Part shown: positions 1 through 6,160 of the stretch, in pieces
Numbering within the stretch: position 1 is the stretch's first letter
How the letters are laid out: each line of letters starts with the position of its first letter
Assembly: GCA_946480555.1 (NCBI GenBank)
Contig: CAMLLE010000074.1
Coordinates: 1-9,814, forward strand
DNA length: 9,814 bases
From: an uncultured Verrucomicrobia subdivision 3 bacterium
GTDB lineage: Bacteria; Verrucomicrobiota; Verrucomicrobiae; Limisphaerales; CAMLLE01
Direction: 5' to 3'
Notes under the pieces: generated by a model
The model's database searches: none
Told to the model about the DNA's origin: nothing
What the model saw: only the letters and a program-made list of their open reading frames with translations
Translations under genes and position numbers: made by a program

Positions 1-1
1 A

Positions 2-475
2 CTCATCTTGATTCTCGCTTTGCTCGCGATAGTGACTTCGATGGCGTTGCCGTCGTTATCGCGATTCTTTCGCGGACGCGCGCTCAGTTCGGAAGCGCGC
101 CAGCTGCTGTCGCTGACGCACGCAGGCCAGAGCCGCGCGATTTCGGAAGGCTTCCCGGTGTTGCTGTGGATCGATTCGCAGCAGGGCGAATACGGCCTTC
201 AGCTTGAAGCAACTTCGCAAACGCCAGGTTCAACCGAAGTGGATCCCAAGGCGGAGAACTTCCGGCACGACGGCGGTTTGCGGCTGGAAGTTCTCGATGG
301 ATCGCTCGTCTCGCTCAATGGTCGAAGCGTGAACGCGATTCGTTTTTTGCCGGACGGCACCACTGACGAATCCAGTCCCAGCCGGCTGCGCCTGACTTCC
401 GAAAGTGGCGAGACACTGTGGCTGGTTCAAAGCACCAACCGATTGGCTTATGCAATTTTCACGAGCGATCGCTAA
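2..475 (+). CDS. gspH: GspH/FimT-like minor pseudopilin, 5' end cut by window edge
   Basis: The frame is open from base 2 and ends at TAA 473-475, giving 157 visible residues. The first residues (LILILALLAIV, then a Pro at the position of conserved Pro22) are the hydrophobic N-terminal helix of a type IV pilin-like protein. Counting back from that Pro, the visible part begins at mature residue 6, so the leader, the cleavage site and Glu5 lie just outside the window. The C-terminal part has the GspH-type strand pattern with NAIRFLPDGTTDESSP followed by LRLTSESGETLWLVQSTNRLAY. By family knowledge GspH is a minor pseudopilin that joins the pseudopilus below the GspI-J-K tip and is held in the inner membrane before assembly. 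The next gene (gspI) probably starts inside its last 26 bases. The assignment to GspH rather than another minor pseudopilin rests on that C-terminal motif and on gene order. Confidence 0.82.
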   Translation, partial: LILILALLAIVTSMALPSLSRFFRGRALSSEARQLLSLTHAGQSRAISEGFPVLLWIDSQQGEYGLQLEATSQTPGSTEVDPKAENFRHDGGLRLEVLDGSLVSLNGRSVNAIRFLPDGTTDESSPSRLRLTSESGETLWLVQSTNRLAYAIFTSDR

Positions 476-956
476 GCGCAGGAGGCGAGGCAACGAGCCG
501 CAAACTTCCTCGTCCTTGGGATTGGAAGTGAGAGTCTCCTCACGTCGTCTCCTGGGAAGTGTAAAGGGCGAAGCCGGCTTCACGCTGGCCGAAGTGCTCG
601 CGGCGCTGCTGTTCATGGCCATCGTGATTCCGGTGGCGGTTGAAGCCTACCGCATTTCCAGTCTTGCGGGCGAGGTCAGCGTGCGCAAAGCCGAAGCCAC
701 GCGGGTGGCGGACCGCGTGTTGAACGAAAGCATCGTGATGACGAATTGGACGCAATCCAGCCTGAGCGGAACGATCACCGAAAACGGCCTGGAGTTCCGC
801 TGGACGCTGAAGAACCAGATCTGGCCGGTCGATTCAATGATGCAGTTGCTGACGGCGGAAGTGGCCTTTGATGCGGCCGGCCGGGAATACACCGTGCGGC
901 TGAGCACACTGGCGAATTCGCCGTCGTTTGGAGTTTCAGGAACCGGATCGCTTTGA
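450..956 (+). CDS. gspI: GspI-like minor pseudopilin with long leader
   Basis: This is a type II secretion minor pseudopilin, 168 residues from ATG 450, overlapping the end of gspH by 26 bases. The prepilin peptidase motif EAG|FTLAEVLAALLFMAIVIP is clear, with cleavage after Gly43 and Glu at mature position 5, followed by a hydrophobic helix and a short globular domain of GspI type (...ATRVADRVLNESI...). In known systems GspI nucleates the tip complex with GspJ and GspK. The start is uncertain. ATG 450 gives an unusually long 43-residue leader rich in Arg. An in-frame GTG at 528 would give a more usual 17-residue leader. An AGGAGG at 480-485 has no start codon at proper spacing. The stretch between the two candidate starts contains a possible imperfect inverted repeat. 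The stop TGA 954-956 overlaps a possible TTG start of gspJ at 953. Confidence 0.85.
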   Translation: MQFSRAIAKRRRRGNEPQTSSSLGLEVRVSSRRLLGSVKGEAGFTLAEVLAALLFMAIVIPVAVEAYRISSLAGEVSVRKAEATRVADRVLNESIVMTNWTQSSLSGTITENGLEFRWTLKNQIWPVDSMMQLLTAEVAFDAAGREYTVRLSTLANSPSFGVSGTGSL

Positions 957-963
957 CCGTTGT

Positions 964-1067
964 GAAAACATTCAACACTCAACATTCAACCTTCAACGCT
1001 CAAGCAGCGCCCAGGACGCGCGTTGCCTTGAACGTTGAGCGTTCCATGTTGAATCTTGAATGTTCTC
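964..1067. repeat. Long imperfect inverted repeat (CATTCAAC-type units) at the gspI/gspJ junction
   Basis: Left arm 964-1004 and right arm 1027-1067 are 41 bases each and pair without gaps at 33 of 41 positions by hand alignment, with a 22-base GC-rich loop. Each arm is built of degenerate units (ATTCAAC / CTCAAC / CTTCAACG). The right arm contains ATG 1046, the most likely gspJ start. If translation begins at TTG 953, the whole element is read in frame as leader peptide. Related in build to the element at 5252-5340. Confidence 0.85.
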
Positions 1068-1729
1068 GTTCACATCGCGGTTTCACTTTGATCGAACTGC
1101 TGCTTGGCATCGGCATCACCGCCATCGTTCTGGTCGCCATCAACGCCGTTTTCTTCACGTCTCTCCGGCTGCGCGATCGCACGGTGAATTACGTGGAGGA
1201 ATCGCTGCCCATCCAGCAGACGCTGGCGATTCTGCGGCGCGACCTGCAAGGCGCAGTGCCGCCCGGCGGATTGCTCGCGGGCACGTTCAAGGTGGGTGAC
1301 GTCACCAGCCTGGGCGCGAATCTGCCAGTGAAGATTGAATTCAACACCACGACTGGCGTGACGCGCGAATCCGAGCCGTGGGGCGAAGTGCAGAAAGTCA
1401 CCTACGGATTGCGGCTGCCGGAAAATCGCGACCAGGCGGGCAGTGATCTGTATCGCAGCCTCACGCGCAACCTGCTGGCGAACATCATGCCGCAGCCGGA
1501 GGAACATTGGATGATGTCCGGCGTGGAGAGCATTGAGTTCTCCTGTTACGACGGCTCACAATGGCGGAACTATTGGGACACGTCTTCCACCGACACGAAT
1601 CTGCCCAGCGCCGTGCGTGTGACGGTTGTCCTTGCGAGCCAGAGCGCCGATCTGGCGGAGCGCCAGCTGGAAATGATCGTGCCGATCAGCGCGCAATCGC
1701 GCACCAACACCGTGGTGGCCAGCCAATGA
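1046..1729 (+). CDS. gspJ: GspJ-like minor pseudopilin
   Basis: This is a GspJ-type minor pseudopilin of 227 residues from ATG 1046. The leader MLNLECSRSHRG is followed by FTLIELLLGIGITAIVLVAINAVFF, the canonical G|FTLIE cleavage and helix motif with Glu5. The rest fits GspJ: an early RRDLQGAVPPGG segment, a middle beta-rich part, then VESIEFSCYDGSQWRNYWDT and a closing PSAVRVTVVLA strand. GspJ forms the pseudopilus tip trimer with GspI and GspK. Start choice: ATG 1046 lies in the right arm of a 41-base inverted repeat and has no clear ribosome site. The frame is also open to GTG 962 and to TTG 953, the latter forming a TTGA overlap with the gspI stop, which gives a 43-residue leader that translates the whole repeat. 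Either way the repeat-derived residues lie before the cleavage site and would be lost from the mature protein. The stop overlaps the gspK start (ATGA). Confidence 0.85.
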   Translation: MLNLECSRSHRGFTLIELLLGIGITAIVLVAINAVFFTSLRLRDRTVNYVEESLPIQQTLAILRRDLQGAVPPGGLLAGTFKVGDVTSLGANLPVKIEFNTTTGVTRESEPWGEVQKVTYGLRLPENRDQAGSDLYRSLTRNLLANIMPQPEEHWMMSGVESIEFSCYDGSQWRNYWDTSSTDTNLPSAVRVTVVLASQSADLAERQLEMIVPISAQSRTNTVVASQ

Positions 1730-3096
1730 ACGCGCGCGCATCCATTCGGCAATCGCCAGTCGTCAATCGGAAATCTGAACAGGGTTCCGTGCTCGTCATC
1801 GTACTGATGATGGCCATCGGTCTGATCAGCATATCCATCTACTTCGCGAACTCCATGTCGCTCGAACTGCGCGCGGCGGACAACCGATCATCGGGGTTTG
1901 CGGCGGAACAGGCGATCGAAGGCGCGGCGCGTTATGTCAGCACAATCCTGGGCACCTACGGCACGAACGGCATCGTGCCTGAAGTTGGGGAATACGCCGC
2001 CGAAGCCGTCTCGCTCGGCACGTCGCTGGTCCCGGAGGAGAACCCGCATTTCTGGCTGCTGGGACGCAGCTCCGGAACGGGCATCGAAACGGAACCGCAT
2101 TTTGCTTTGGTGGACGAGAGTTCGAAACTGAACTTGAACGCGTCGTGGGTTACCGCCGACGTGCTGGTCTCGAACGTGCCTTACATGACCTACGAATTTG
2201 CGGAGGCGATCGTGGACTGGCGCAGCACGAACAGCAGCTCCGATTCGTCGCTGAACTACTCCATGCAAGGTTACCTGCCCAAACACGACGTGTTTGAATC
2301 GGTCGGCGAACTGCGGCTGCTTTACGGCGCAACTTCGGAACTTCTGGAGGGCGAAGACCTGAACCAGAACGGCATTCTCGATGTGAACGAGCAGGACGAG
2401 AACGGCAACGGCATTGCTGATCCTGGAGTGCTCGATTACTTCACGGTCTTCAGCGAAGAGATCAACACCTATGCCGATGGCACCTCGCGAACGAACGTGA
2501 ACAACCTGCCGCAACTCGGCGGTTTGCTGGAGCTGCGGCTTGGCGCGTCGCGCGCGCGGGAGATCACCAACGCACTGGCCTCCGCAAGCGGGCAGCAAGA
2601 CCAGCAGATCGCCAGCATGCTGCAGTTCTACCTGCGCAGCCGGATGACGCCCGACGAGTTTGCGCGCGTGTATGACGATCTCACCGCCAGCACGAACAGC
2701 ACGACGATTGGCCGCGTGAACGTGAACACCGCTTCGGTCACCGTGCTCGCGTGCCTCCCGGGCATGACCTACGACACGGCGCAACAGCTGGTGAACTACC
2801 GCGAAAACACGAGTCTGGATTACCGGACCTTTGCCTGGATCGTGGATGCATTGGGCTCCGGCAGTTCCGAACTCCAGGCGCTGGCGCGTGGCGATTACGT
2901 CACGGCCCGAAGCTTTCAGGTTGCGGCGGATGTTGCGGCGCTGGGCGCGTTTGGCCGCGGTTATCGCCGGGCAAGATTCGTTTTCGACACGCGCGAGGGA
3001 ACGCCGAAGATCATTTTCCGCCAGGATCTCAGCCGGCTTGGCTGGGCGCTCGGGCGGGAAACACGGGAAACGTGGGTCACGAGGAATACGCGGTGA
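1726..3096 (+). CDS. gspK: GspK-like minor pseudopilin with EF-hand-like insert and helix-hairpin-helix region
   Basis: This protein has 456 residues and starts at the ATGA overlap with gspJ. The leader ends QG20|S21 and is followed by VLVIVLMMAIGLISISIYFANSM, a pilin-like helix without Glu5, as is typical of GspK. Next comes AADNRSSGFAAEQAIEGAARYV, the usual alpha-helical entry to GspK. FALVDESSKLNLNAS (near residue 130) and the segment VNVNTASVTVLACLPGM (331-347) are GspK family hallmarks. The latter is a helix-hairpin-helix-like stretch. Residues 211-222 (DLNQNGILDVNE) read as an EF-hand calcium loop, and 224-234 (DENGNGIADPG) as a second, shorter one. GspK caps the pseudopilus, and published tip structures show calcium sites in GspK. 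Leader residues 6-17 (SIRQSPVVNRKS) look repeat-derived. The family's usual length is somewhat shorter (about 300-400), and the insert explains part of the difference. Confidence 0.88.
   Translation: MNARASIRQSPVVNRKSEQGSVLVIVLMMAIGLISISIYFANSMSLELRAADNRSSGFAAEQAIEGAARYVSTILGTYGTNGIVPEVGEYAAEAVSLGTSLVPEENPHFWLLGRSSGTGIETEPHFALVDESSKLNLNASWVTADVLVSNVPYMTYEFAEAIVDWRSTNSSSDSSLNYSMQGYLPKHDVFESVGELRLLYGATSELLEGEDLNQNGILDVNEQDENGNGIADPGVLDYFTVFSEEINTYADGTSRTNVNNLPQLGGLLELRLGASRAREITNALASASGQQDQQIASMLQFYLRSRMTPDEFARVYDDLTASTNSTTIGRVNVNTASVTVLACLPGMTYDTAQQLVNYRENTSLDYRTFAWIVDALGSGSSELQALARGDYVTARSFQVAADVAALGAFGRGYRRARFVFDTREGTPKIIFRQDLSRLGWALGRETRETWVTRNTR
1743..1779. repeat. Probable single-arm repeat remnant in gspK leader
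   Basis: Degenerate AATCG-type units occur here: CAATCG at 1750-1755 and 1764-1769, with GGAAATC after. The stretch is read in frame as the gspK leader residues IRQSPVVNRKSE, upstream of the cleavage site. The peptide resembles translated short repeats I remember from Verrucomicrobiota (NRQS.I.NRKS pattern). No opposing arm is visible, so the call is tentative. Confidence 0.4.
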
Positions 3097-3098
3097 GG

Positions 3099-3220
3099 GT
3101 GGGGAGTATGATTAAGAGTAAGATTACGATTACGATTACGATTATGAGTCGGAGCGGGAACCTCGCGCCGCGCATCCCGCATGATCTTAATCATACTCTT
3201 ACTCTTAATCTGACTCCCAC
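3099..3220. repeat. Long imperfect inverted repeat in the gspK-gspL gap
   Basis: This element fills most of the 159-base gap 3097-3255, the largest non-coding stretch here. Left arm 3099-3138 and right arm 3182-3220 match in about 33 of 40 aligned columns with one gap. The match includes 13 perfect bases (GATTAAGAGTAAG at 3110-3122 against 3198-3210). The centre holds a smaller GC-rich stem, GCGGG 3154-3158 with CCCGC 3176-3180. No T-run follows, so it does not look like an intrinsic terminator. No promoter was recognised in the gap. Confidence 0.82.
3122..3145 (+). repeat. Short tandem repeat GATTAC x3 + GATTAT
   Basis: Four consecutive six-base units lie in the inner part of the left arm of the gspK-gspL palindrome. 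The opposite arm has fewer and more diverged copies, so the arms differ mainly by unit number here. It is a candidate for slippage-driven length variation. Confidence 0.75.
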
Positions 3221-3255
3221 GAGCTCGCGGAGTGCAGCGGTAATTGTCTGACGTG

Positions 3256-4704
3256 ATGAACAACATTCTTTCAATCGATTTTCTGAAGCGCAAAACGCCG
3301 TCCAGTTTGCTGGGGCTTTCCATCGACGGCACCCGACTCGATGGCGTGGTGCTGCGGCGGCAGAACGGCTCGCTGCACGTGGCGCAGCGGTTCACCACCA
3401 CGCTGACTCTTGATCCGCTTACGGCGGAACCGGAACTGGCCGGGCGCGAGATTCTCAATCACCTGGGCGCCGCTGGAGTGCACGAACGCAACTGCGTGGT
3501 CGCGCTTCCGCTGCGCTGGGCGCTGGCCGCGCACACGACGATTCCGAAGCTTCCCGACGCCGACATCCCGGCGTTTCTGGATATTGAGGCGGAACGCGGT
3601 TTCCCCACCGACATCGCGACGCTGCAAGTTTCCCGGTCGCGATCGGTCACGAGCGCTGGCGAACAGCACGCCACGTTCATCGGCATTCCGCGCAGTCACG
3701 TTGAGCGGCTGGATCTTGTCCTTCGCCAGGCGAAGTTGCGGCCGTTGAGTTTCTCGCTCGGCATCCTTGCGCTTCAACCGCCGCGTTCCGAAGAAGGCGT
3801 GCTGGCGTTAACCATCGAACCCAGCCACGTGGGCTTGATGATCAGCGCCGGCGGCGGAGTCATCGCTTTGCGCGCATTGGAGGCGATGATCGAAGGCACG
3901 AGTGGCGAACACAGTCTGAACAGCGACCTGATCGCGCGCGAAGCTCGCATCACATTGGGTCAACTGCCCGCCGGCTTCCGGGATTCGGTGAAGACGATCC
4001 GCATCTTCGGCGCGCGCGATGCCGTCCAGAAACTGGCGGAAGAGATCCGGCCGCGATTCGAACCAGCCGGGCTGAAGATCGAACTGGTTCCGGTTTATGC
4101 CGCGAACACGTTCGGGAAAACCCTTCCGGCAGAGACTCCGGTTTCGGGCGCGTTCAGTCTTGCGGCGCAGAAGTTGACCGGCCGCGGCGATCAATTTGAA
4201 TTTCTGCCGCCGCGCATCTCCGCATGGCAACGCGCGACGTCGAAGTATGCGCCGGGAAGGCTCCGCAAGGTGGCGGCGATTGCGGTGTTGCTGCTGCTGA
4301 GCGTCGCCGGGCTGTTCGGTTATCAGCAATGGGAGCTTTCGCAGCTGCGTTCGCAATGGCGCGGGATGGAGCGTCATGTGAAAGCCCTCGAAGGTGTTTC
4401 CGGTCAGATCAGCCAGTTCCGCCCGTGGTTCGATCCGAACTTTCGGTGCTTGAGCATTATTCGGCAGCTCACCACCGCCTTTCCGGAAGACGGCAGCCTG
4501 ACGGCGCGGTCGCTGGAAATTCGCGACATGAACAAGGTGACGTGCTCCGGCAATGCGGAAACTTATGCGGCGCTCATCCGCACGGTGCATCACCTTGGAA
4601 CCAACAGCGGCGTGAGCGATCTGGTGCCGCAGACGCGCGGCAAATCCCCGATTCAATTCTCTTTCGAATACCGCGTGAACGGACCTTTGAATGAAAACCG
4701 ATAA
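3256..4704 (+). CDS. gspL: GspL-like assembly platform protein (PilM-type actin fold fused to PilN-type domain)
   Basis: This protein has 482 residues from ATG 3256. In-frame GTG 3253 and TTG 3244 are alternatives, and no strong ribosome site is visible. The N-terminal 300 or so residues look like a PilM/GspL cytoplasmic actin-fold domain: LLGLSIDGTRLDGVVLRR at the start, then CVVALPLRWALAAHTTIPKLP and an IEAERGFP segment. A single membrane helix at about 339-356 (VAAIAVLLLLSVAGLFGY) is followed by a coiled-coil-like stretch (QQWELSQLRSQWRGMERHVK). The periplasmic ferredoxin-like domain is PilN-like, with IRQLTTAFPEDGSLTARSLEI and a closing QFSFEYRV strand. In known systems GspL binds the ATPase GspE through the cytoplasmic part and GspM through the membrane and periplasmic parts. 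The last 14 bases overlap gspM. The gene follows a 159-base gap occupied by an inverted repeat. Confidence 0.85.
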   Translation: MNNILSIDFLKRKTPSSLLGLSIDGTRLDGVVLRRQNGSLHVAQRFTTTLTLDPLTAEPELAGREILNHLGAAGVHERNCVVALPLRWALAAHTTIPKLPDADIPAFLDIEAERGFPTDIATLQVSRSRSVTSAGEQHATFIGIPRSHVERLDLVLRQAKLRPLSFSLGILALQPPRSEEGVLALTIEPSHVGLMISAGGGVIALRALEAMIEGTSGEHSLNSDLIAREARITLGQLPAGFRDSVKTIRIFGARDAVQKLAEEIRPRFEPAGLKIELVPVYAANTFGKTLPAETPVSGAFSLAAQKLTGRGDQFEFLPPRISAWQRATSKYAPGRLRKVAAIAVLLLLSVAGLFGYQQWELSQLRSQWRGMERHVKALEGVSGQISQFRPWFDPNFRCLSIIRQLTTAFPEDGSLTARSLEIRDMNKVTCSGNAETYAALIRTVHHLGTNSGVSDLVPQTRGKSPIQFSFEYRVNGPLNENR

Positions 4705-5224
4705 CCGACAGAAACTGCTGATCGTGCTCGTCGCCGTGCTCGGCGGCGTGTTCCTTGGCGACAAGCTGCTTTACACGCCGCTGATGAAAGCATGGAAGTC
4801 GCGCCACGCGGAGATCAGGCGTCTCTCCACCCAGATTTCGGAAGGCAGCGCGTTGATTCGGCGGGACGACGTGATTCGCGAGCGCTGGGATTCGATGCGC
4901 ACGAACACACTGCCGAACAATCCTTCGCTCGCGCAGGAGCAGCTTTTGAAGACACTTCAGGATTGGGCCCAGGAAAGCGGTGCCAGCCTGAATGCCGTGA
5001 CGCCGCAGTGGAAGAACGACTCGGACGATTACAAAACACTGATCTGCCGCATCGACGCCTCAGGCACGCTCTGGATGCTGTCGCGGTTCATTTACAATAT
5101 TGAAAAAGGTCCACTGGGATTGAAGCTGGAATCGGTGGATATTACCTCGCGTGACAGCACAGGCCGGCAGTTGTCGCTCGGCCTGCAGGTGAGCGGACTG
5201 GTGCTCACGCCGGAACAACCATGA
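4691..5224 (+). CDS. gspM: GspM / PilO-like assembly platform protein
   Basis: This protein has 177 residues and starts inside the end of gspL (14-base overlap), so it is probably translationally coupled. A short cytoplasmic N-terminus is followed by one membrane helix (about 9-22, LLIVLVAVLGGVFLG) and then a helical, probably coiled-coil segment (PLMKAWKSRHAEIRRLSTQI, about 30-52). A ferredoxin-like periplasmic domain spans about 82-172 (LLKTLQDWAQESGASLNAV..., TLWMLSRFIYNIEKGPLGLKLESVDI...). The pattern 'xLxxFIYxIEK..L.L.LE.' is that of the PilO/GspM fold. Its role is to form a platform complex with GspL in the inner membrane. Assignment rests on topology, motif pattern and position, because GspM sequences are poorly conserved. 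The stop codon overlaps the ATG of the next gene (ATGA, 5221-5224). Confidence 0.75.
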   Translation: MKTDNRQKLLIVLVAVLGGVFLGDKLLYTPLMKAWKSRHAEIRRLSTQISEGSALIRRDDVIRERWDSMRTNTLPNNPSLAQEQLLKTLQDWAQESGASLNAVTPQWKNDSDDYKTLICRIDASGTLWMLSRFIYNIEKGPLGLKLESVDITSRDSTGRQLSLGLQVSGLVLTPEQP

Positions 5225-6156
5225 AGCACAATTCTGAAATGAGAAACCTCCAACATCGAACGTCCAACATCGAACATCCAAAGGATGGCTCGCTGCGTCG
5301 GCAATGGATGTTGGGGGTTGGATGTTGGATGTTCGATGTTCCGTGGCTCAGAAACTGGACCGGATTGGCCACCTTGGTCAGCGCCGCACTGCTCTGTTTG
5401 TTCCAGCCCGCATCAGCCACCGCGCAGACAAACCAGAACCCGCGCGATTTCTCCGCATTCCAGCTGATCAACGACCGGAACATCTTCGATCCCAACCGCC
5501 GTCCGCGCGTGGAGCGGGTGCGCAGCGTGCCATCGACGCCACAGATTGTGGACACGTTCTCCCTGGTGGGCACGATGAGCTATTCGAACGTGCTGCTCGC
5601 GTTTTTCGATGGTTCGAGTTCCGATTACCGAAAGTCCCTGAAGGTGGGCGATCGCATAGCGACATTCGGCATCCTTGCGATTCAGCACAACACGGTGAAG
5701 CTGGCGGCGGAAACGAACGAGGTGGAACTGCGCATCGGGATGCAGATGCGCCGCAGCGAAGACGGCACTTGGAACGCCGCCGAGGCGAGCCAAAACTCCT
5801 CCACTTCCTACGCGTCGAACGACCGCGGTAATCGTGACCGTGGCGAACGTCGTTGGAACCGCAGTTCAGATTCCGGTGCTTCCAGCCAAAGCGCGTCGTC
5901 CGATTCCGCGACACCCGCGCCGGCGCCCGGCAATCTTGATCCGAGCGATCCTGTTCAGCGCATGATACTGCGCCGGATGCAGGAAGAAGGTCGAGGGACA
6001 CCGCCGCCACAGACGGAAGCTCCGGCCGCGCCGCCGGATAATGCGGTCCCTGTCCCCGCGCCGGAAACGATTTCCGTGGAAACATCCACTCCGCAACCGC
6101 CCGAGAATGACTTTGTCCCGCAACCGCCTCCCAACGGGGAGGCAAACCCAGATTGA
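5221..6156 (+). CDS. GspC/PilP-like protein: HR-like domain with disordered Pro-rich tail
   Basis: This protein has 311 residues from ATG 5221 (ATGA overlap with gspM). The first 40 residues are translated palindromic repeat (LQHRTSNIEHP ... QWMLGVGCWMFDV). In-frame ATGs at 5308 and 5329 lie inside or beside the right repeat arm. From 5329 the protein would begin with a normal signal peptide or anchor ending SATA68|Q69, so 5329 is a serious alternative start. Residues 76-185 resemble the GspC HR / PilP fold: an FQLINDRNIFDPNRRP entry motif, then VDTFSLVGTMSYSNVLLAFFDGSS, LKVGDRIATFGILAI and NTVKLAAETNEVELRIGMQM. After that come about 125 residues rich in Ser, Asn, Arg and Pro, interrupted by one likely helix (DPVQRMILRRMQEEGRG, about 243-259). 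There is no PDZ domain. In known systems the HR domain contacts the secretin N0 domain, which fits its place just before the secretin genes. Confidence 0.72.
   Translation: MKHNSEMRNLQHRTSNIEHPKDGSLRRQWMLGVGCWMFDVPWLRNWTGLATLVSAALLCLFQPASATAQTNQNPRDFSAFQLINDRNIFDPNRRPRVERVRSVPSTPQIVDTFSLVGTMSYSNVLLAFFDGSSSDYRKSLKVGDRIATFGILAIQHNTVKLAAETNEVELRIGMQMRRSEDGTWNAAEASQNSSTSYASNDRGNRDRGERRWNRSSDSGASSQSASSDSATPAPAPGNLDPSDPVQRMILRRMQEEGRGTPPPQTEAPAAPPDNAVPVPAPETISVETSTPQPPENDFVPQPPPNGEANPD
5252..5340. repeat. Long imperfect inverted repeat (CCAACATCGAA-type units) at the start of the GspC-like gene
   Basis: Core arms 5252-5281 and 5311-5340 pair at 26 of 30 positions without gaps, with a 29-base loop. 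A few further pairs extend outward (GAG at 5241 against CTC at 5347). The units AACATCGAAC / TCCAACATC are tandem in each arm. Neither the unit nor its complement contains a stop in any frame, so the element can sit inside genes. Here it encodes about residues 10-40 of the long GspC-like frame and places an ATG (5329) just before the signal peptide. Confidence 0.87.
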
Positions 6157-6160
6157 TATC

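Noticed and set aside
2..70. Apparent loss of the conserved Glu5 in the GspH-like pilin helix (LILILALL instead of LIELLL)
   Set aside because: Aligning on the conserved Pro22 places the first visible Leu at mature position 6. The preceding codon ends in A, which fits GAA (Glu5) just outside the window.
230..622. Open frames on the minus strand through gspH/gspI, and similar long minus-strand frames across gspK, gspL and the secretin genes
   Set aside because: They are complements of well-supported plus-strand genes in GC-rich DNA, show Arg/Ala-rich compositions without recognisable domains, and lack their own start context.
3097..3255. Intrinsic terminator between gspK and gspL
   Set aside because: The hairpin is long and AT-rich in its outer arms, and no run of T follows either the inner GC-rich stem or the right arm.
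964..5340. CRISPR array or insertion sequence explanation for the palindromic repeats
   Set aside because: There are no regularly spaced identical repeats with unique spacers, no transposase gene and no target duplications visible. The elements consist of degenerate short units facing each other.
6041..6160. Longer N-terminus for the first secretin protein starting at 6041
   Set aside because: That part overlaps the Pro-rich tail of the GspC-like gene in another frame, and a proper signal peptide begins at ATG 6161.
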